Part shown: positions 12,085-23,950 of the stretch, piece by piece
Position numbering within the stretch: position 1 is the stretch's first letter
Layout of the letters: every line of letters starts with the position of its first letter
NCBI GenBank assembly: GCA_019096195.1
Contig: JAGTXK010000103.1
Location: 744,001-808,000, forward strand
Length of the DNA: 64,000 nt
Source: Boletus sp. NGJ
Lineage: Eukaryota > Basidiomycota > Agaricomycetes > Boletales > Boletaceae
Reading direction: 5' to 3'
The notes under the pieces: generated by a model
What the model was told of the DNA's origin: nothing
Database searches by the model: none
Seen by the model: only the letters and a program-made list of their open reading frames with translations
Position numbers and translations under genes: made by a program

Positions 12085-13382
12085 ATTCGTCGTTGACGAG
12101 CAAAACTACAGGCTCAGTAAGAAAGCAGACGACATGAGGGATAAACTCGGACCTTCCGTCTCGTATCCGCAGAAGCTGAGTCTGGAATACCTATTTGAGC
12201 GGGATCCGGAGGTGGTTGGTCCTAACACTCCTCAGTGATCGTAAGATTCATTGGCATCATTGCACATGTTTTACATCTTTACTTCAGACAACGTTGAGCT
12301 ACCTCATGGGGCGGTTACCTGGAAAAACTCAACCCCCACATAGCAACGCGGCACCTTGAGTACGTTATCGACGAGAGAGGTGAAGAGCTCTGGCTCCCAT
12401 GATCGAGTGACTGAGCCGTATCTTGGGATTGCGATGACTGGGCAAAGGAAGGGGGAAGAAGGTGAGCTATTTCTCCTGAAGTATTTCACTTCGAGGGCTG
12501 ATGTCTTGTTTCCTGTTTTTGGATGTGTATGTGAAACTGTTGAAGTTTATCGATACGACCGAGTATTACCGGCCTGATCAATTGTATGGACTACTTTCAG
12601 AAGGTGGGCGAAGTTCCCTGCGAGCCCTTGTGTCACTTAACTGTTCCACCCTAGACCTCTACGAAGGACGTGCGATCTTGTTAGGTCGCATGGGTAGACA
12701 TGAACATGCGTTTGAGTTGTACGTCTAGGGGACTTACAAAGGCTAAAGAGTAAGTTCCCCTCAATCCTAGCCATCTCACCTTGGGTCACTTGCAGGCATT
12801 GCAAACGGTTGTCGAGCCCCGCTCCGACACCCTCTCCGCTGTTTCTCACCCTTCTGAAACTGTATCTTTGACCGACCATTCCCAACCCACCCAACTTACT
12901 TTCCTCTGTTCTGTACCTCATCGCGCGACACAATGGCCCCCTCGATCCCATTGAAACTCTCCAACTTCTCCCACCGCTCATGAATGCTCACGACATGAGA
13001 CTATTTCTGGTTCAATCGCTACGTGCACCCGTGTTCAACAATTGCGTCGTACGAGGTAAGTTTGGCGAGGAAGGAAGACGCGGAGAGACAATTGATGAAA
13101 CTCGAGTCGAGGCGGATAAAGGTGACGGACAGTTGGATGTACGTTGGGATTCTGATGCTCGGTGGGTTTGAGGCTTACCGTTGGATTTTTCAGATGTCCG
13201 CAATGTCATAAGCGGTTGGGAACGGTGTTATTGCGGTACATGCACCAAGGCGAGTAACTCTTCCTCTCACTTATCCTTTTGTCTATTCTTATCGTTGATG
13301 GGTGTGGTGATAGGGGTGAAGTGACACATTATCAGTGTCGTGAAGCATTCTCTAGGAAACTCAATGCTGCACGGCAGGGTTG
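12085..13382 (+). pseudogene. VPS39: VPS39/VAM6 fragment 1 (C-terminal half), decayed
   Basis: VPS39 is the HOPS subunit that bridges Rab7/Ypt7 to vacuole fusion. Matching pieces run in order: MRDKLGPSVSYPQKL (12,134-12,180); YLEKLNPHIATRHLEYVIDERGE (about 12,320-12,390); FIDTTEYYRPDQLY (12,545-12,590); and, after a short intron, DLYEGRAILLGRMGRHEHAFELYV (12,655-12,727), the core of the Vps39 domain. Next are a RHNGPLDPIETLQLLPPL block (about 12,925-12,980), a RKEDAERQLMKLESRR helix (13,070-13,110), and the C-terminal Cys motif CPQCHKRLG (about 13,197-13,225) with GEVTHYQCREAFSRKL (about 13,317-13,365). The N-terminal CNH domain and the first half are absent. Frame changes between pieces make a working product unlikely. 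Related copies lie at 23,440-23,950 and, on the other strand, at 29,880-30,335. Confidence 0.75.
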
Positions 13383-13800
13383 AAACGTTGAGAGTTGAAC
13401 GTTGAAGATTCACGGACGGAGGTTTGACGGGTGCCTGCAAGGGATATCGAAGACCCAAGTGTCGTTCGTTTGTAACAGCACAGTGATATGCATTGCATGC
13501 AGCTTGTCCACGGCGAATGGAAATAATGAAAGCTGATGTGGTGCAGAGTCGATTAGTTGTGTTGGTAGAGTGGGGAACCTTCGTTGGTCCACTGTTACTG
13601 GGAACAGAACCTGGGCTGGAGGAGGGGTTCCTCTGGGTTTACCGTATACCTCTAAACGACTTGTGGTCCGAGTGAGCACCGACCGACTTTCACCGCGGGC
13701 ATTCGCGTTCAGAGAGCAAGGGTACAGTATGGTTTACCACGGAAAAACGTCGCTTGGCTCCACTGTGACAGCCGCATGCAGGCGGGCAACGATCCCGGTG
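13383..13800. other. spacer between VPS39 fragment and WD40 unit, no gene recognised
   Basis: Overlapping short frames exist on both strands (for example plus 13,570-13,830 and minus 13,410-13,679) but none resembles a family I know and none has clear splice partners. The WD40 repeat unit begins at about 13,800, where homology to 19,845 and 24,780 starts. Confidence 0.3.
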
Positions 13801-16640
13801 CTACGAGGTAACACAGACTGCAAGAAATGATATTCATGATATCTACGTCGTGCATCATGATCGCATCGAGTTATGCATGTGTCCCATCATCTTCTGTACC
13901 TGAGCTACCACACACCATCCATAGGGGTATCCTGAACGCAATGAGAGCATAGGCTGATCTTCGCTGATGTCACTGTGAGTGTAAGAATGTAAGCTAAAGG
14001 AATTGACGCGCACCGTTACATGGACCCTCACGACCGAAGGTTGAGATGGATTATTATCTTGTTGTGCCTAACGGGATGTGAGCTGTCGTGACGAGTTCTA
14101 CCATCGACAAGAAAAAAAAAACGGACTAGGCCAGCTTCGTTCGCGCCCGCAGAATCTTGTCCACTGCGGGAAGTATCTTCGTTCGGATCTTTGGGAACAG
14201 CAGCCTCGGCAGATGATTTAGCCTGTAAAGTGGGATGAGTCCCTGCACACAATCTCGAGGCACAACAAACCTTTCGTCTCCCCCCTCTTGCGGCCGATCG
14301 CTGAAACAATGTTAGCACACTACATCCGACCGTTAATCAAGGAACAACACTCACTGTCTTAGGTCGAGATGCAGCGTACCACGAAGGTCCCTTTGGGGCA
14401 TTGACTTTCGCTGGCAAGTGGGGAGTCAATTGGGGATCGGTGGGCTCACACGACTTTCCGGAAAGCCGACGAGGCATAGATTGAGTGGATTCCCTATTAT
14501 TCTTCCTCTCTAGCCACTTTCTAAATATGGAGCGGCGCCGGGGTGACTCGATAGCGTCGGGATTTTCGTCTGCATGTGCCTCTGCAGGGGACATCACTGG
14601 AGGGTGATTGGATGATTGTGATATGGGATGAGATGAGCCAAATGGTGGTATCTCATCCTCCCGGCCATCAGCAGAGGATGCCGAGGACAACTACTCCAGC
14701 AGTATCAACACGGAAGCAAGAGGAGACTAAATCACCAACCTCGTCGTAGTCGAATTGAGCGGGCGTCGGAGACACCTCGCGCTATGCTATCGTGAGTGCT
14801 TAGTTCAAGGGGGAAACAAACAAACTGATACCTCGAGGAGTTCACTATTGTCGTGTTTGTTATGTTGCTTGGATTCAACTCGATTGGATTCCCCAGGAGC
14901 TTCCTGTTGTATGTACACAATGACAGTCAACATAACTATTTTGATGAAGGAATGACAAGATCTTACTGGGGTGGTGCTAGATACTTTGCCATCGCCCGAT
15001 GTCGATGGCTGCTCATCTTGTTGGTCAGAAATCTACGTATTTTGTGAATGTGGGAGATGGAACAGGGCTTAAGTGCTCATCCAAGGAGTTTAATTTAAGG
15101 CGCAAATACTTACATTAAATGGACCATACGACTCTGGGAGAATTTTGCCGAGATCACGAATGGCGATTTTACCGTCGAATCGTCCCGTCGCAAGGTAGCT
15201 ACTGTCTGGTGAGATGGCGACTGACCTTATCTGGTCCCCGTCCTCAATGACAGGGCTAATGCAAGCCAGTGTTGATATGTCCAGGAACGAGATGGCATAG
15301 CTTGCAAAGGTAGCAATGAATTTGCCGTTGGCTGCTAGGGCAATAGAGTAGACGTCGTTTTTGCCATCACGAAGAATTTGTGATTCAGCGAGTTTTATCC
15401 CAGTGGAGGCATCAAATGCCCTGATCTTGTTGTCGCGAGATGCAGCAAAAACTCGCTGACCGTCGCTCGACCATGCAAGCGGAGTGATCGCGCCATATTC
15501 AGATATGTTAGTGTCAATGGTGACGAGCTTGTCCCCGGTGTGACTGTCGAAAATCTGGACAGAGCTCCCGTAGCAGGCAGTGGCGATTCTGTCGCCACTC
15601 GGGGAGAATCGAATTCCAATGACATAGTTGTCATGGTGAAGTGGGCCAACCAGTCGCTGCCCGCTTGTGATACTCCAGATGCTCGCTTCCTTGGTATACC
15701 GAGTACCTGTGGCAAACCTGGTTGAATCAGAGGAGACGTCCACTGCATCCACCGAGTTTTCGCTCTCCACGACGATGACCTTTTCTTCCATCTCTCCGTC
15801 CCACACGCTTGCCCCCTCCTTAGTCCCACAAACTATCCATTTGTGATCCCTTGACACCGAAATGGCCATTATGGCCAATCCCGTTTGCTTTCCGACATCT
15901 TCACCATGGTCTGAAAGTCGCCGTCGTTGAATGACTCGAATCCCACCCTTATTCCCGCCTAAAACATGCTTCCCGTCCGAATGGAACGCAACTGTGTATA
16001 CATAGCTGCCGGTCTCAAGTACCAATGTTGGGTCTTGCCGAATTGTCAGCATCCCACAATCACTGCTCAGAACTACTACACACCAGTATTCGTCGACGAC
16101 ATTCAAGTTCTCAACAATGGTACACAGTCGTGGGGTTCGAAGTGTGAAAAAATGAGGTGTTTCGGTTTACTGGTGGTGCGCAAGAAACACCTTTCCTTAT
16201 TCTCATTGAAGTCTGTTCACAAGCGGTGCGTCCTGTCTTCGGCGCTTATTCTTACTCGGATCCCAGCTACATGCGACGGCCAGGCGAGCTTTCAATATCG
16301 CCGACACCTGCCTTCTTGCTACACGTGGTCCTATCCCCGGCATTTGCGAATGTTCGTATATCTCGACTGCAGCGACGAGGCATTACACCAACACGTGGCA
16401 TACCCCGCACAAAATCCAACATGTTCCCGTAAAGGGTGCAGTCAAACTCCACTCGAACGTACGTGTGCGCAGGTTGGCCCGTCTCGTGCTTCTTACGTGT
16501 CTCCGGTGCTCGAGCAGTTGTGGCACGCAACATCGACGCAGCTGAAATACAGCTGGTAGTGTCTCATCTCTCGCCGCATCTGCGCCTCGTCGTCGATGTC
16601 GTCGATGTTCAGGAACCGGGACGCCCCAGGCTTATACTCT
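13800..16640 (-). repeat. WD40 segmental repeat unit, copy 1
   Basis: This block of about 2.8 kb recurs at 19,845-about 22,620 and 24,780-about 27,650. It contains the 3' flank (a shared gagctaccacacaccatcca stretch at 13,901-13,920, 19,930-19,949 and 24,880-24,899), the whole WD40 gene and its 5' leader (a shared tggggttcgaa near 16,131, 22,187 and 27,122). Copies 1 and 2 are nearly identical over long runs, for example 14,520-14,760 against 20,568-20,820. Copy 3 is more diverged, so the pair 1/2 is the younger duplication. Confidence 0.8.
14028..16106 (-). CDS. WD40-repeat protein, copy 1, with Pro/Ser-rich tail
   Basis: A long minus-strand exon (15,090-16,106) encodes about seven WD40 blades; repeated motifs include TVAFHSDGKHVLGG, GIRFSPSGDRIATA and VAISPDSSYLATGR. 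It ends RDLGKILPESYGPFNV, then splices at a gtaagt (about 15,113) to several short tail exons. These are visible at about 14,820-15,030 (disordered), 14,337-14,690 (Pro/Ser-rich, ESPRRRSIFRKWLERK) and 14,028-14,318. I recall many agaricomycete paralogues with this layout and no assigned function. A beta-propeller protein-binding platform is likely. The start is uncertain: copy 3 has an ATG at the corresponding leader site (27,122), while this copy has ACG there, so the first in-frame ATG (16,106) or an upstream exon must be used. Confidence 0.75.
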
Positions 16641-19520
16641 TCAAGACTCCATACATTATAGGATTTAACTTACGATCCGACCACTCTCATCCTGAATTTT
16701 TATCCTTTGGAGTTTGAGCAAGGTCTAATTGGGAAGAAGCAAGAGTGGGAAGCAGTCGTCAAAATCCCCATTATCGATGCAAATAGGTTGCTCAGAGCCA
16801 TGACATGTGCGTGCCTTTCTCTTTTCATCTGCGCATGTCCGTCTCAGTTCCCCACCATTTCTAGCTCGCGAACAACGCCTAACTGCCGAGGAGAGACGAT
16901 GCAACACCTTTGGAACCAGCACCAAATTCTCGTTCAGTCCTGAAGAGCTGAGTGTGTACCCCTCTCTACCAAACTTCTTCCCCCCATTTATCGTTACACC
17001 TGTGTGATGGAACCTTTCCACCTTCCTACACTTGATGGCCTTCATTTCATCCCTGGTTATGTGGCGGCGTTTTTCTTGGTGCAAGAACACTCACTGGATT
17101 TCCATCTCTCGACACGCTACCATGCACGGCTTCGTTAGGACCCTATGACGTGACCGTCCATGGATCAGAAAGTCGTGACAAGTCGATGATAGTGCACACC
17201 CAGAACCCTCACGAGAATCGCAAGTCGGAGGAAATTAAGAAATAGTGGGAAAACGTACCTTTGTCGGCTGGCCTTTCCTGCAAGAAGGATGCGTTGTTGC
17301 TGTTTCGGATTCGTTGTTCAAATACGAGGAAGTGGTGATTATACCAGGGAGTGCGCCAACGATCATCGCAAACCCACATTCACCGCAAGGTCTTAGCCAT
17401 TGGAAGACGAAGGCGGAGCGGATTGAGGAGATGTATTCGATAAAGTGTGGAGTTATCACTGGCGATGTAGACGTGCTCGTTCATGTACAACCCTTGAAAG
17501 GTGAGCATCCCCTATATGGACTCGATTATGACCCTCATTCGCACAACAGGCATGAAACGCCTAGAGATAGGAGCCTTCGTCAAGGGCTATGAAGGTCCAG
17601 ACAAGGAGATCGAGCTGGTGATTCAAATGGTGATCTCGCAATTGGCCTCTGAAGATCCGTGTTTCCTCGAGAAGGCCCACCACCGTTGTCCTAGGAATTT
17701 CCCGACCGTTGCAAGATTTTCTTCCTTGGGGAACACGTATATGGTGTCGCAGCCCAAGTGGCAAGCACCACCAACGAGACTCTACCTGTCATTCTTGCTG
17801 TATGCGAGAATGCATCATCGTTCAGTTCTTTTGAGTTAACAGGTCGCAAACAGTTTTTCTCTGGGATAAAACGGAGAACGACAATATCAAACCGATTGTG
17901 AGAATCGCGTTTCTCAGCAGTACTACCCTCCTTCAAAGCTGCCAACATGCTCCGTATTTCCAGCCGAGCGCTGTTCAAGATTACGTCTAGTTTCATGGTG
18001 TTAACTTCCGACTCAACGAAGAACAACTTGGGCCTCAGTCTCAAGTTCGAGGCGAAGAGATTGAAGGTAATTGACTATTCTCCGAAGGAGGGACGACACT
18101 GGGAGTATAATTGATTTAATACGGGAGTACAAGGTGATACCTCCCATGCCAAGATGCAATCTGCTTTACTCACTGCGTTCGTTCTAAGGAGAAATTCCCT
18201 GAAGTATTCAGAGTGCATGATTACAATGGCGCAAGTGGCCTCTGAAGATCCGCATTTCCTCGAGAAGGACCCACCGCCGTTGTCCTCTCCCACGCCAAGA
18301 TTCGATCTGCTTTACTCACAGCGGACATTCTTAGGAGAATTCAGAGTGAGTGCTCGATTACAACGGAGACGGTAAATATCCTTTCTTAACTCACCTCTCA
18401 TTGTGCACTGACTGAGGCGTCCTTCAGATATGACACGCGCATCTGACATTTTCACCGAAAACGCCGACGCTCGCGTCAAGGATGTCAAAACCTGGCTTAA
18501 ATCAAAGGCGTCCGCGAATTCGAGCCAGTCTCTCTCTTTTCTGATCAGCTCAGGAAAGAAACTGTGGGCAAAATTGAAAAGTACGCAGACAGCAAGAACG
18601 AATCGTCGGCAGCAATCAACAAAGCGATGGTCAAGAACATTCCACGACATGCTGTCCTTAAACCTGCGTCGACACTTTGCACTCGGCGATCGCATGACGA
18701 TGGTGCAGGAGTACCGTTGTCCGTAAAAGGTGTCATCATCGGACTCGACTCGAAATCAATGGACGTTGTCTGGGATGTTCCTTTTATGGCGGGAGTCACT
18801 CTCGGCGATAGGTACTTGAGCAATTATTGCCACATTTTAACTACGAACCAGTTCCTTACTGAATACTTTAATTGATGTTCTCAGTACCGCGGATCGACGG
18901 TGTACTTCAATTCGTGTTTGAACTTGAGTAATCCACAGTTCATAGCTTCAACGCACCCGAACTTGACATCCACCGTGTCCGAACGTGCCCTTCAAACCTC
19001 GTGCTAGGCTGCAATCCGGTCACCTCCAGCCGCAGCTGGGTTCCGACCAGCTCCCCAAAGGCACGTATACATTGATTCCCCATGTGGAGTAGGTTGCTAT
19101 GCTAACTACGGGCGTAGACAACCGTCTGCGCCTGTCGCTATTATGGCGAACCCCAACTGAGTACGCAACAGCATTGAACCACGTACCTGGTGGATATGGA
19201 AACCGAGGGGACTCCAACCATGGACGAGAAAGAGGGCTACCAAATGGTCATGGCGCAGCAGGCGTCCGGAGCCAGTCCTACCCCCGGCCCTGAAAATAGC
19301 TAGCGTGATGCTTCGGGTTCGGGCACTTGCAGCCAAGATGGAGAGGTTGCTGACACAACTCATCATCACCACAATCCATTTGTACGTGGTCGTGGATCAT
19401 CCATTCAACGAGGGTTTCCGCATTCGCCAAGAGGAAGTTTCAAACATACGCGAGGGAGGGGAGGGACGTGGAAGGGGAGGTCCTGGGGGCTCTCGTGTTT
19501 AATGCTGTACCACCGCTGCC
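16640..19520 (+). pseudogene. XRN1: XRN1 5'-3' exoribonuclease fragment 1 (lacks N-terminus), rearranged
   Basis: XRN1 degrades decapped mRNA in the cytoplasm. Pieces in order: FYPLEFEQGLIGKKQEWEAV (about 16,695-16,755); REQRLTAEERRCNTFGTSTK (about 16,868-16,925); MEPFHLPTLDGLHFIPG (about 17,007-17,058); GKRTFVGWPFLQEG (17,248-17,290); HWKTKAERIEEMYSIKCGVITG (17,398-17,465); KVIDYSPKEGRHWEY (18,066-18,110); RASDIFTENAD (18,435-18,470); NESSAAINKAMVKNIPRHAV (about 18,597-18,655); PLSVKGVIIGLDSKSMDVVWDVPFM (18,717-18,789); and the Arg/Gly-rich tail to about 19,500. The N-terminal two-thirds of the nuclease core, with the acidic metal-binding cluster, is missing. The join with the WD40 leader is near 16,640. 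Part of the middle is duplicated (see findings), so this is a relic. Confidence 0.75.
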
Positions 19521-19845
19521 GTCGTCGTAGTGTGGCGATACGGTTCAAGGGTTGGTTTGAGTATGTCCGTCGTCTGTATTAGCCATGTCACGTACGTACT
19601 AGGACTACTGCTGGGGTTGACAGATCCTTCTCATCTGCGTCGGACGTCGTGCTCTCGAGATAAGCTACACCAGAACACCAAGCCTCCGAACGCGACGTCC
19701 AACGAAGACGGAATCGTCCGGAGGCGAAGGAACGTCTGGCAGTCGTCAATGTACATGATCCTGACTCCCGTGTGTGTCGTGTGTGTGTAAATTTGATGAA
19801 TCGAACGAAGGAATGAATATTTAGCGAGCTCGATCATCAGGGCTC
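19521..19845. other. XRN1-fragment 3' flank, no gene
   Basis: This short stretch follows the Arg/Gly-rich XRN1 tail and precedes WD40 unit 2. It is homologous to 24,535-24,780, which sits between XRN1 tail and WD40 unit 3, showing that tail plus unit were copied together. Confidence 0.5.
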
Positions 19846-22620
19846 AAACTAATGCTACGACTCGTAAATCCAGCATGGTATCTATGTGCGTCGCGGCGAG
19901 TTTATACATGTGTCTCATCTTCTCTACCTGAGCTACCACACACCATCCATAGGGGTATCCTGAACGCAAGGAGAGCATCGCCTGGTCCTCGCTGATGTGG
20001 CACTGTGAGTGTAAGAATGTAAGCTAAAGGAAATGGAAATGACGTGCACCGTTACGTGGAACCTCCCGGCCGAGGGTTGAGATGGATTATGCTGTTGTTG
20101 CGCCTAAAGGAGTGTGAGCTATTGTGATGAGTTCTACCATCGACAAGAAAAAACGGACTGGGCCGGTTTCGTTCGCGCCCGCAGAATCTTGTGCACTACG
20201 GGAAGTATCTTCGTTCGGATCTTCGTTCGGATCTTTGGGAACAGCAGCCTCGGCAGATGATTTAGCCTGTAAAGTGTGATGAGTCCCTGCACACAATCTC
20301 GAGGCACGACAAACCTTTCGTCTTGCCCCTCTTGCGGCCGATCGCTGAAATAGTATGAACACGCTACATTGGATTGTCTATCAAGGTACAACACTTACTG
20401 TCTTTTGTCGAGCTGCAGCCATCCATGAAGGTCCCTTTGTGGCATTGACTCTTGCTGGCGAGTGGGAAGGGGATCGGAGATCAGTGGGCTCGCGCGACTT
20501 TCCGGAAAGTCGACGAGGCTTGGGTGGAGTGGGGTCCCTATTACTCTTCCTCTCTAGCCACTTTCTAAATATGGAGCGGCGCCGGGGTGACTCGACGGTG
20601 TCGGGATTTTCGTCTGCATGTGCCTCTGCAGGGGATGTCACTGGAGGGTGATTGGATGATTGTGATATGGGATGAGATGAGCCAAATGGTGGTATCTCAT
20701 CCTCCCGGCCATCAGCAGAGGATGCCGAGGACTGCTCCAGCAGCGTCAACACGGAAGCAAGAGGAGACTAAATCACCAACCTCGTCGTAGTGGAATTGAG
20801 CGGGCGTCGGAGACACCTCGCGCTAGCTATCGTGAGAACTGGTTCAAGGGGGAACAAATGAACTGATACCTCGAGGAGTTCACTCTTGTTGCCTGTTTGG
20901 CGTTGCTTGGATTCAACTCGACTGGATTTCCCAGGAGCTTCCTGTTGTACGTACACAATATTAATGACAGTCAGCATAACTATTTTGGCGATGGATTGAC
21001 GAGATCCTACTGGGGCAGAGCTAGATCCTTTGCCATCGCCCGATGTCGATGGCTGCTCATCCTGTTGAACTTTGTCGCCAGTAGAAACCTACATATTTTG
21101 TGAATGTGGAAGATGGAACAGGACTTATTTGACTCATGCAATGTGTTTAAATGCACAAATACTTACACGGAATGGACCATACGACTCTGGGAGAATTTTG
21201 CCGAGATCACGAATGGTGATTTTCCCGTCATCCCGTCCAGTCGCAAGGTAGCTGCTGTCCAGTGAGATGGCGACTGACCATATCTGCTCGCCGTCCTCGA
21301 TGACAGGGCTAATGCGAGCCAGTGTCGATGTGTCCAGGAGCGAGATGGAATGGTCCGCAAAGGTGGCAATGAATTTGCCATTCGCGGCTAGGGCGATAGA
21401 GTGGACATCGTCGTCGCCGTCATGAAGAATTTGTGATTCGGTAAGTTGAATCCTAGTAGAGGCATCAAATACCCTGATTTTGTTCTTGCGGGATACAGCA
21501 ACAATGTGCTGACCATTGCTTGACCACGCAAGCGGAGTGATCCCGCTCCATGCAGGTATGTCAGTGTTGATGGTGACGAGCTTGTCACCAGTGTAACTGT
21601 TGAAAATCTGCGAGTTCTTGTAGCAGGCAGTGGCAATGCGGTCGCCACTCGGGGAGAATCGAATCCCAAAGACATCATCGTCAAGTTTGAGTGGGCCAAC
21701 GAGTCGTTGCCCGCTTGTGATACTCCAGATGCTCGCTTCCATCGTGTGTCGAATCGCGGTGGCAAACCTGGCTGATTCAGAATCTGGGGAGACATCCACT
21801 GCCCACACTTCATTGTCGCCCTCCACGCTGATGACCTTTTCTTCCATCTCCCCGTCCCACACGCTTGCCCCCTTCCCAGTCCCACAAACTATCCATTTGT
21901 GATCCCTTGACACAGAAATGGCGGCTAGGCCGCCTACGGCTGTTCCTGTTTGCTTTCCGACATCTTCGCCGTCTGGAAGTCGCCATCGTCGAATCCCATC
22001 GTCGTTACCGCCTAAAACATGCTTTCCGTCTGGGTGGAACGCAACTGCGTATACAGAACCAGAGCTACCGGTCTCAAGTACTAATGTTGGGTCTTGCCGA
22101 ATTGTCAGAATCGCACAATCACCGCTCAGAACTGCTACACACCGGTATTTGTCGGCGACATTCTCACCAATGGTACACAGCCGTGGGGTTCGAAGAGTGA
22201 AAGATTGAGGTGTTTCGATTTACTGGTGGTGTGCAAGAAACATATTCCCTTATTCTCGATATGATCCCTTTACACAGGTGGTGTTTTTAGCGCTTATTCT
22301 TACTTGGATCCCACCTACATATGGGCCTCGTTTGCGACGGCCAAGCGACCTTTCAACATCGCCGAAGCCTGCCCCCTTATCCCGGCATTTGCGAATGCCA
22401 CTGACCACCTACAGAACAGGAATGCTGCTGTTGCATCTATGCCAAGCCTTCGGTCCAATTCTTTCCATTGGTGGATGGTTCCGAGTCTGGGAAGGATGAC
22501 GCTGTTGATAGCGATGGCGAACCCGTCCCCCTGGTTGGAAATGGACAATAAATAACACGCCACGTCAATGGCACTCGCGCACGTTCCGATGACGGGCACG
22601 CTTCTGTAACTCTCTGGTGT
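19845..22620 (-). repeat. WD40 segmental repeat unit, copy 2
   Basis: Second copy of the unit at 13,800. Spacing of equivalent points to copy 1 is about 6.06 kb and to copy 3 about 4.9 kb. It includes the 3' flank, the WD40 gene and the 5' leader up to about 22,620. The sequence before it (19,305-19,840) also recurs before copy 3. Confidence 0.75.
20087..22190 (-). CDS. WD40-repeat protein, copy 2, with Pro/Ser-rich tail
   Basis: The WD40 blades are encoded at about 21,160-22,185. The frame stays open upstream of 21,913 through RQDPTLVLETGSSGSV and FHPDGKHVLGGNDDGIRRW, but no ATG is present in that frame, so an upstream exon is needed or the copy is dead at its start. The propeller ends ILPESYGPFRV and splices to tail exons at about 20,880-21,080, 20,381-20,752 (ESPRRRSIFRKWLERKSN) and 20,087-20,362. 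The tail carries an extra in-frame PNED repeat relative to copy 1 (PNEDPNED, near 20,220). Copy 2 is closest to copy 1. The function is unknown, as for copy 1. Confidence 0.7.
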
Positions 22621-23440
22621 TGGCCCACCATTGCTGACGCCTATCTTCTGGGATTAGAACTCGGTCAATGACTTTAATACGAAGCGCAGGGAACAAGACG
22701 CTGAGAAGGACCAACCGCTTTTTATTCCTGCAGTGTTCGCGCTCTCTTTCTCGGTTTCTCTTCATATCCCCATCTGCGAGCAAGTCAACAAGTCCGCATC
22801 TACAGCAGATCATTGAGATCCAGCAGTGACGTGCCCGCCGAGGGACCTGACAACGATCAGGATCGCATGAATGCTATTCGGTCAGTCAGCGCTCTGTATA
22901 ATGAGCTGGATGAGCCCTTTGGGGCCCCCAAGCCATGTGTCAAGTCACTCTTTGACCGGATTGCACCTGCCCCCATCCAGGGGAACGTGAAAACCCCACA
23001 TCATTTACCGCGCTGTCCCAACCTCCTGAAAAAGTCAGACGCAGCTGGAAAAACGGCGGCTGGTAGTGTTTCATCTCCACCCTTACCCCCCTCCCGCCGC
23101 ATCCGAGCCTCGTCCTCGATGTCGTCCGGTACCCCGATCCAAAGGTGAGTTTCCCCTCTGTCTCGTCTCCTACAGGACGCCATCTCTCCCTCACATAGTT
23201 ATACCGTCCCGCCGATGTCGTTCGTGTGACTTGCAAGGTGAACACATCGACTTTTCCCTGTTTGGCGTCTTTTCCCACTGCGATCGAATATGACAATCTG
23301 CAACGCAAGCACCCACGCCAAGTTTTTACGCCGACCCGTAAAGTTTCGCTCGAACCACTGCCCAGGGAAGCGGACGTCCCAGCTGACGCCGTCCACATTG
23401 ACACGCTCGACAATGGTAACTTGGATCAGCGGGCGATTGT
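22620..23440 (+). other. unassigned plus-strand frames between WD40 unit 2 and VPS39 fragment 2
   Basis: A plus-strand frame at 22,813-23,148 has protein-like content (MNAIRSVSALYNELDEPFGAPKP, Pro/Ser tail) and ends next to a gtgagt at 23,149, so it may be an exon. A second open stretch runs 23,226-23,567. I do not recognise either. Part (23,062-23,135) is similar to 16,553-16,620 in the leader of WD40 unit 1, so the area is a patchwork. Confidence 0.35.
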
Positions 23441-23950
23441 GATGCTTTTCGTATGCTCCTCGGTGTGCACGTGTTCCCGTACAGACGACGCGACGCGCTC
23501 CCTGGAGACTCTCTGGCGTTACTTAAGTTTTCTTCGGTCCAAGCTCAGTGCCGTTCTCGCATCGTGATGCACAGGCGAGAGGGATCTCATTAACACATTC
23601 TTTGGGGCGCAGAAACAGGCGGAGTTTATTGTCTTGTATAATGGGAGGAAGATGCATGCCATGGACCTCAGGTTACTCCAGCGGTATGTACCCAAATCGA
23701 GTAGTCTAATCTACAGAAGGACGTTAACAAACAAGACTACAGGCTCAGTGAGAAAGAAGGCTACATGAGGGATAAACTCAGACCTTCCATCTCGTATCCG
23801 CAGAAGCTGGATCCGGAATACCTAGACCAGATCTTTGAGCGGGATCGGGAGATGGTTGGTCCTAACACTCCTTCTCAGTGATCGTAAGATTCATGGTACA
23901 CGTTTTACATCAGCGCTTTACTTCAGACGACGTTGAGCTTCCTGGCGATG
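23440..23950 (+). pseudogene. VPS39: VPS39 fragment 2, internally deleted and fused to XRN1
   Basis: Matches VPS39 fragments 1 and 3. An early piece (23,485-23,560) is shared with fragment 3 but lacks about 190 nt in between. A DLINTFFGAQKQAEFIVLYNGRKMH block (about 23,583-23,655) is followed by MRDKLRPSISYPQKLDPEYLDQIFERDREM (23,765-23,855) and VGPNTPSQ. At about 23,925-23,950 the VPS39 sequence stops and XRN1 sequence begins. It cannot make a working protein. Confidence 0.7.

Noticed and set aside
19530-19837. Short plus and minus frames with gtgtgtgtcgtgtgtg repeats
   Set aside because: Simple sequence in the 3' flank of the XRN1 fragment; no coding support.
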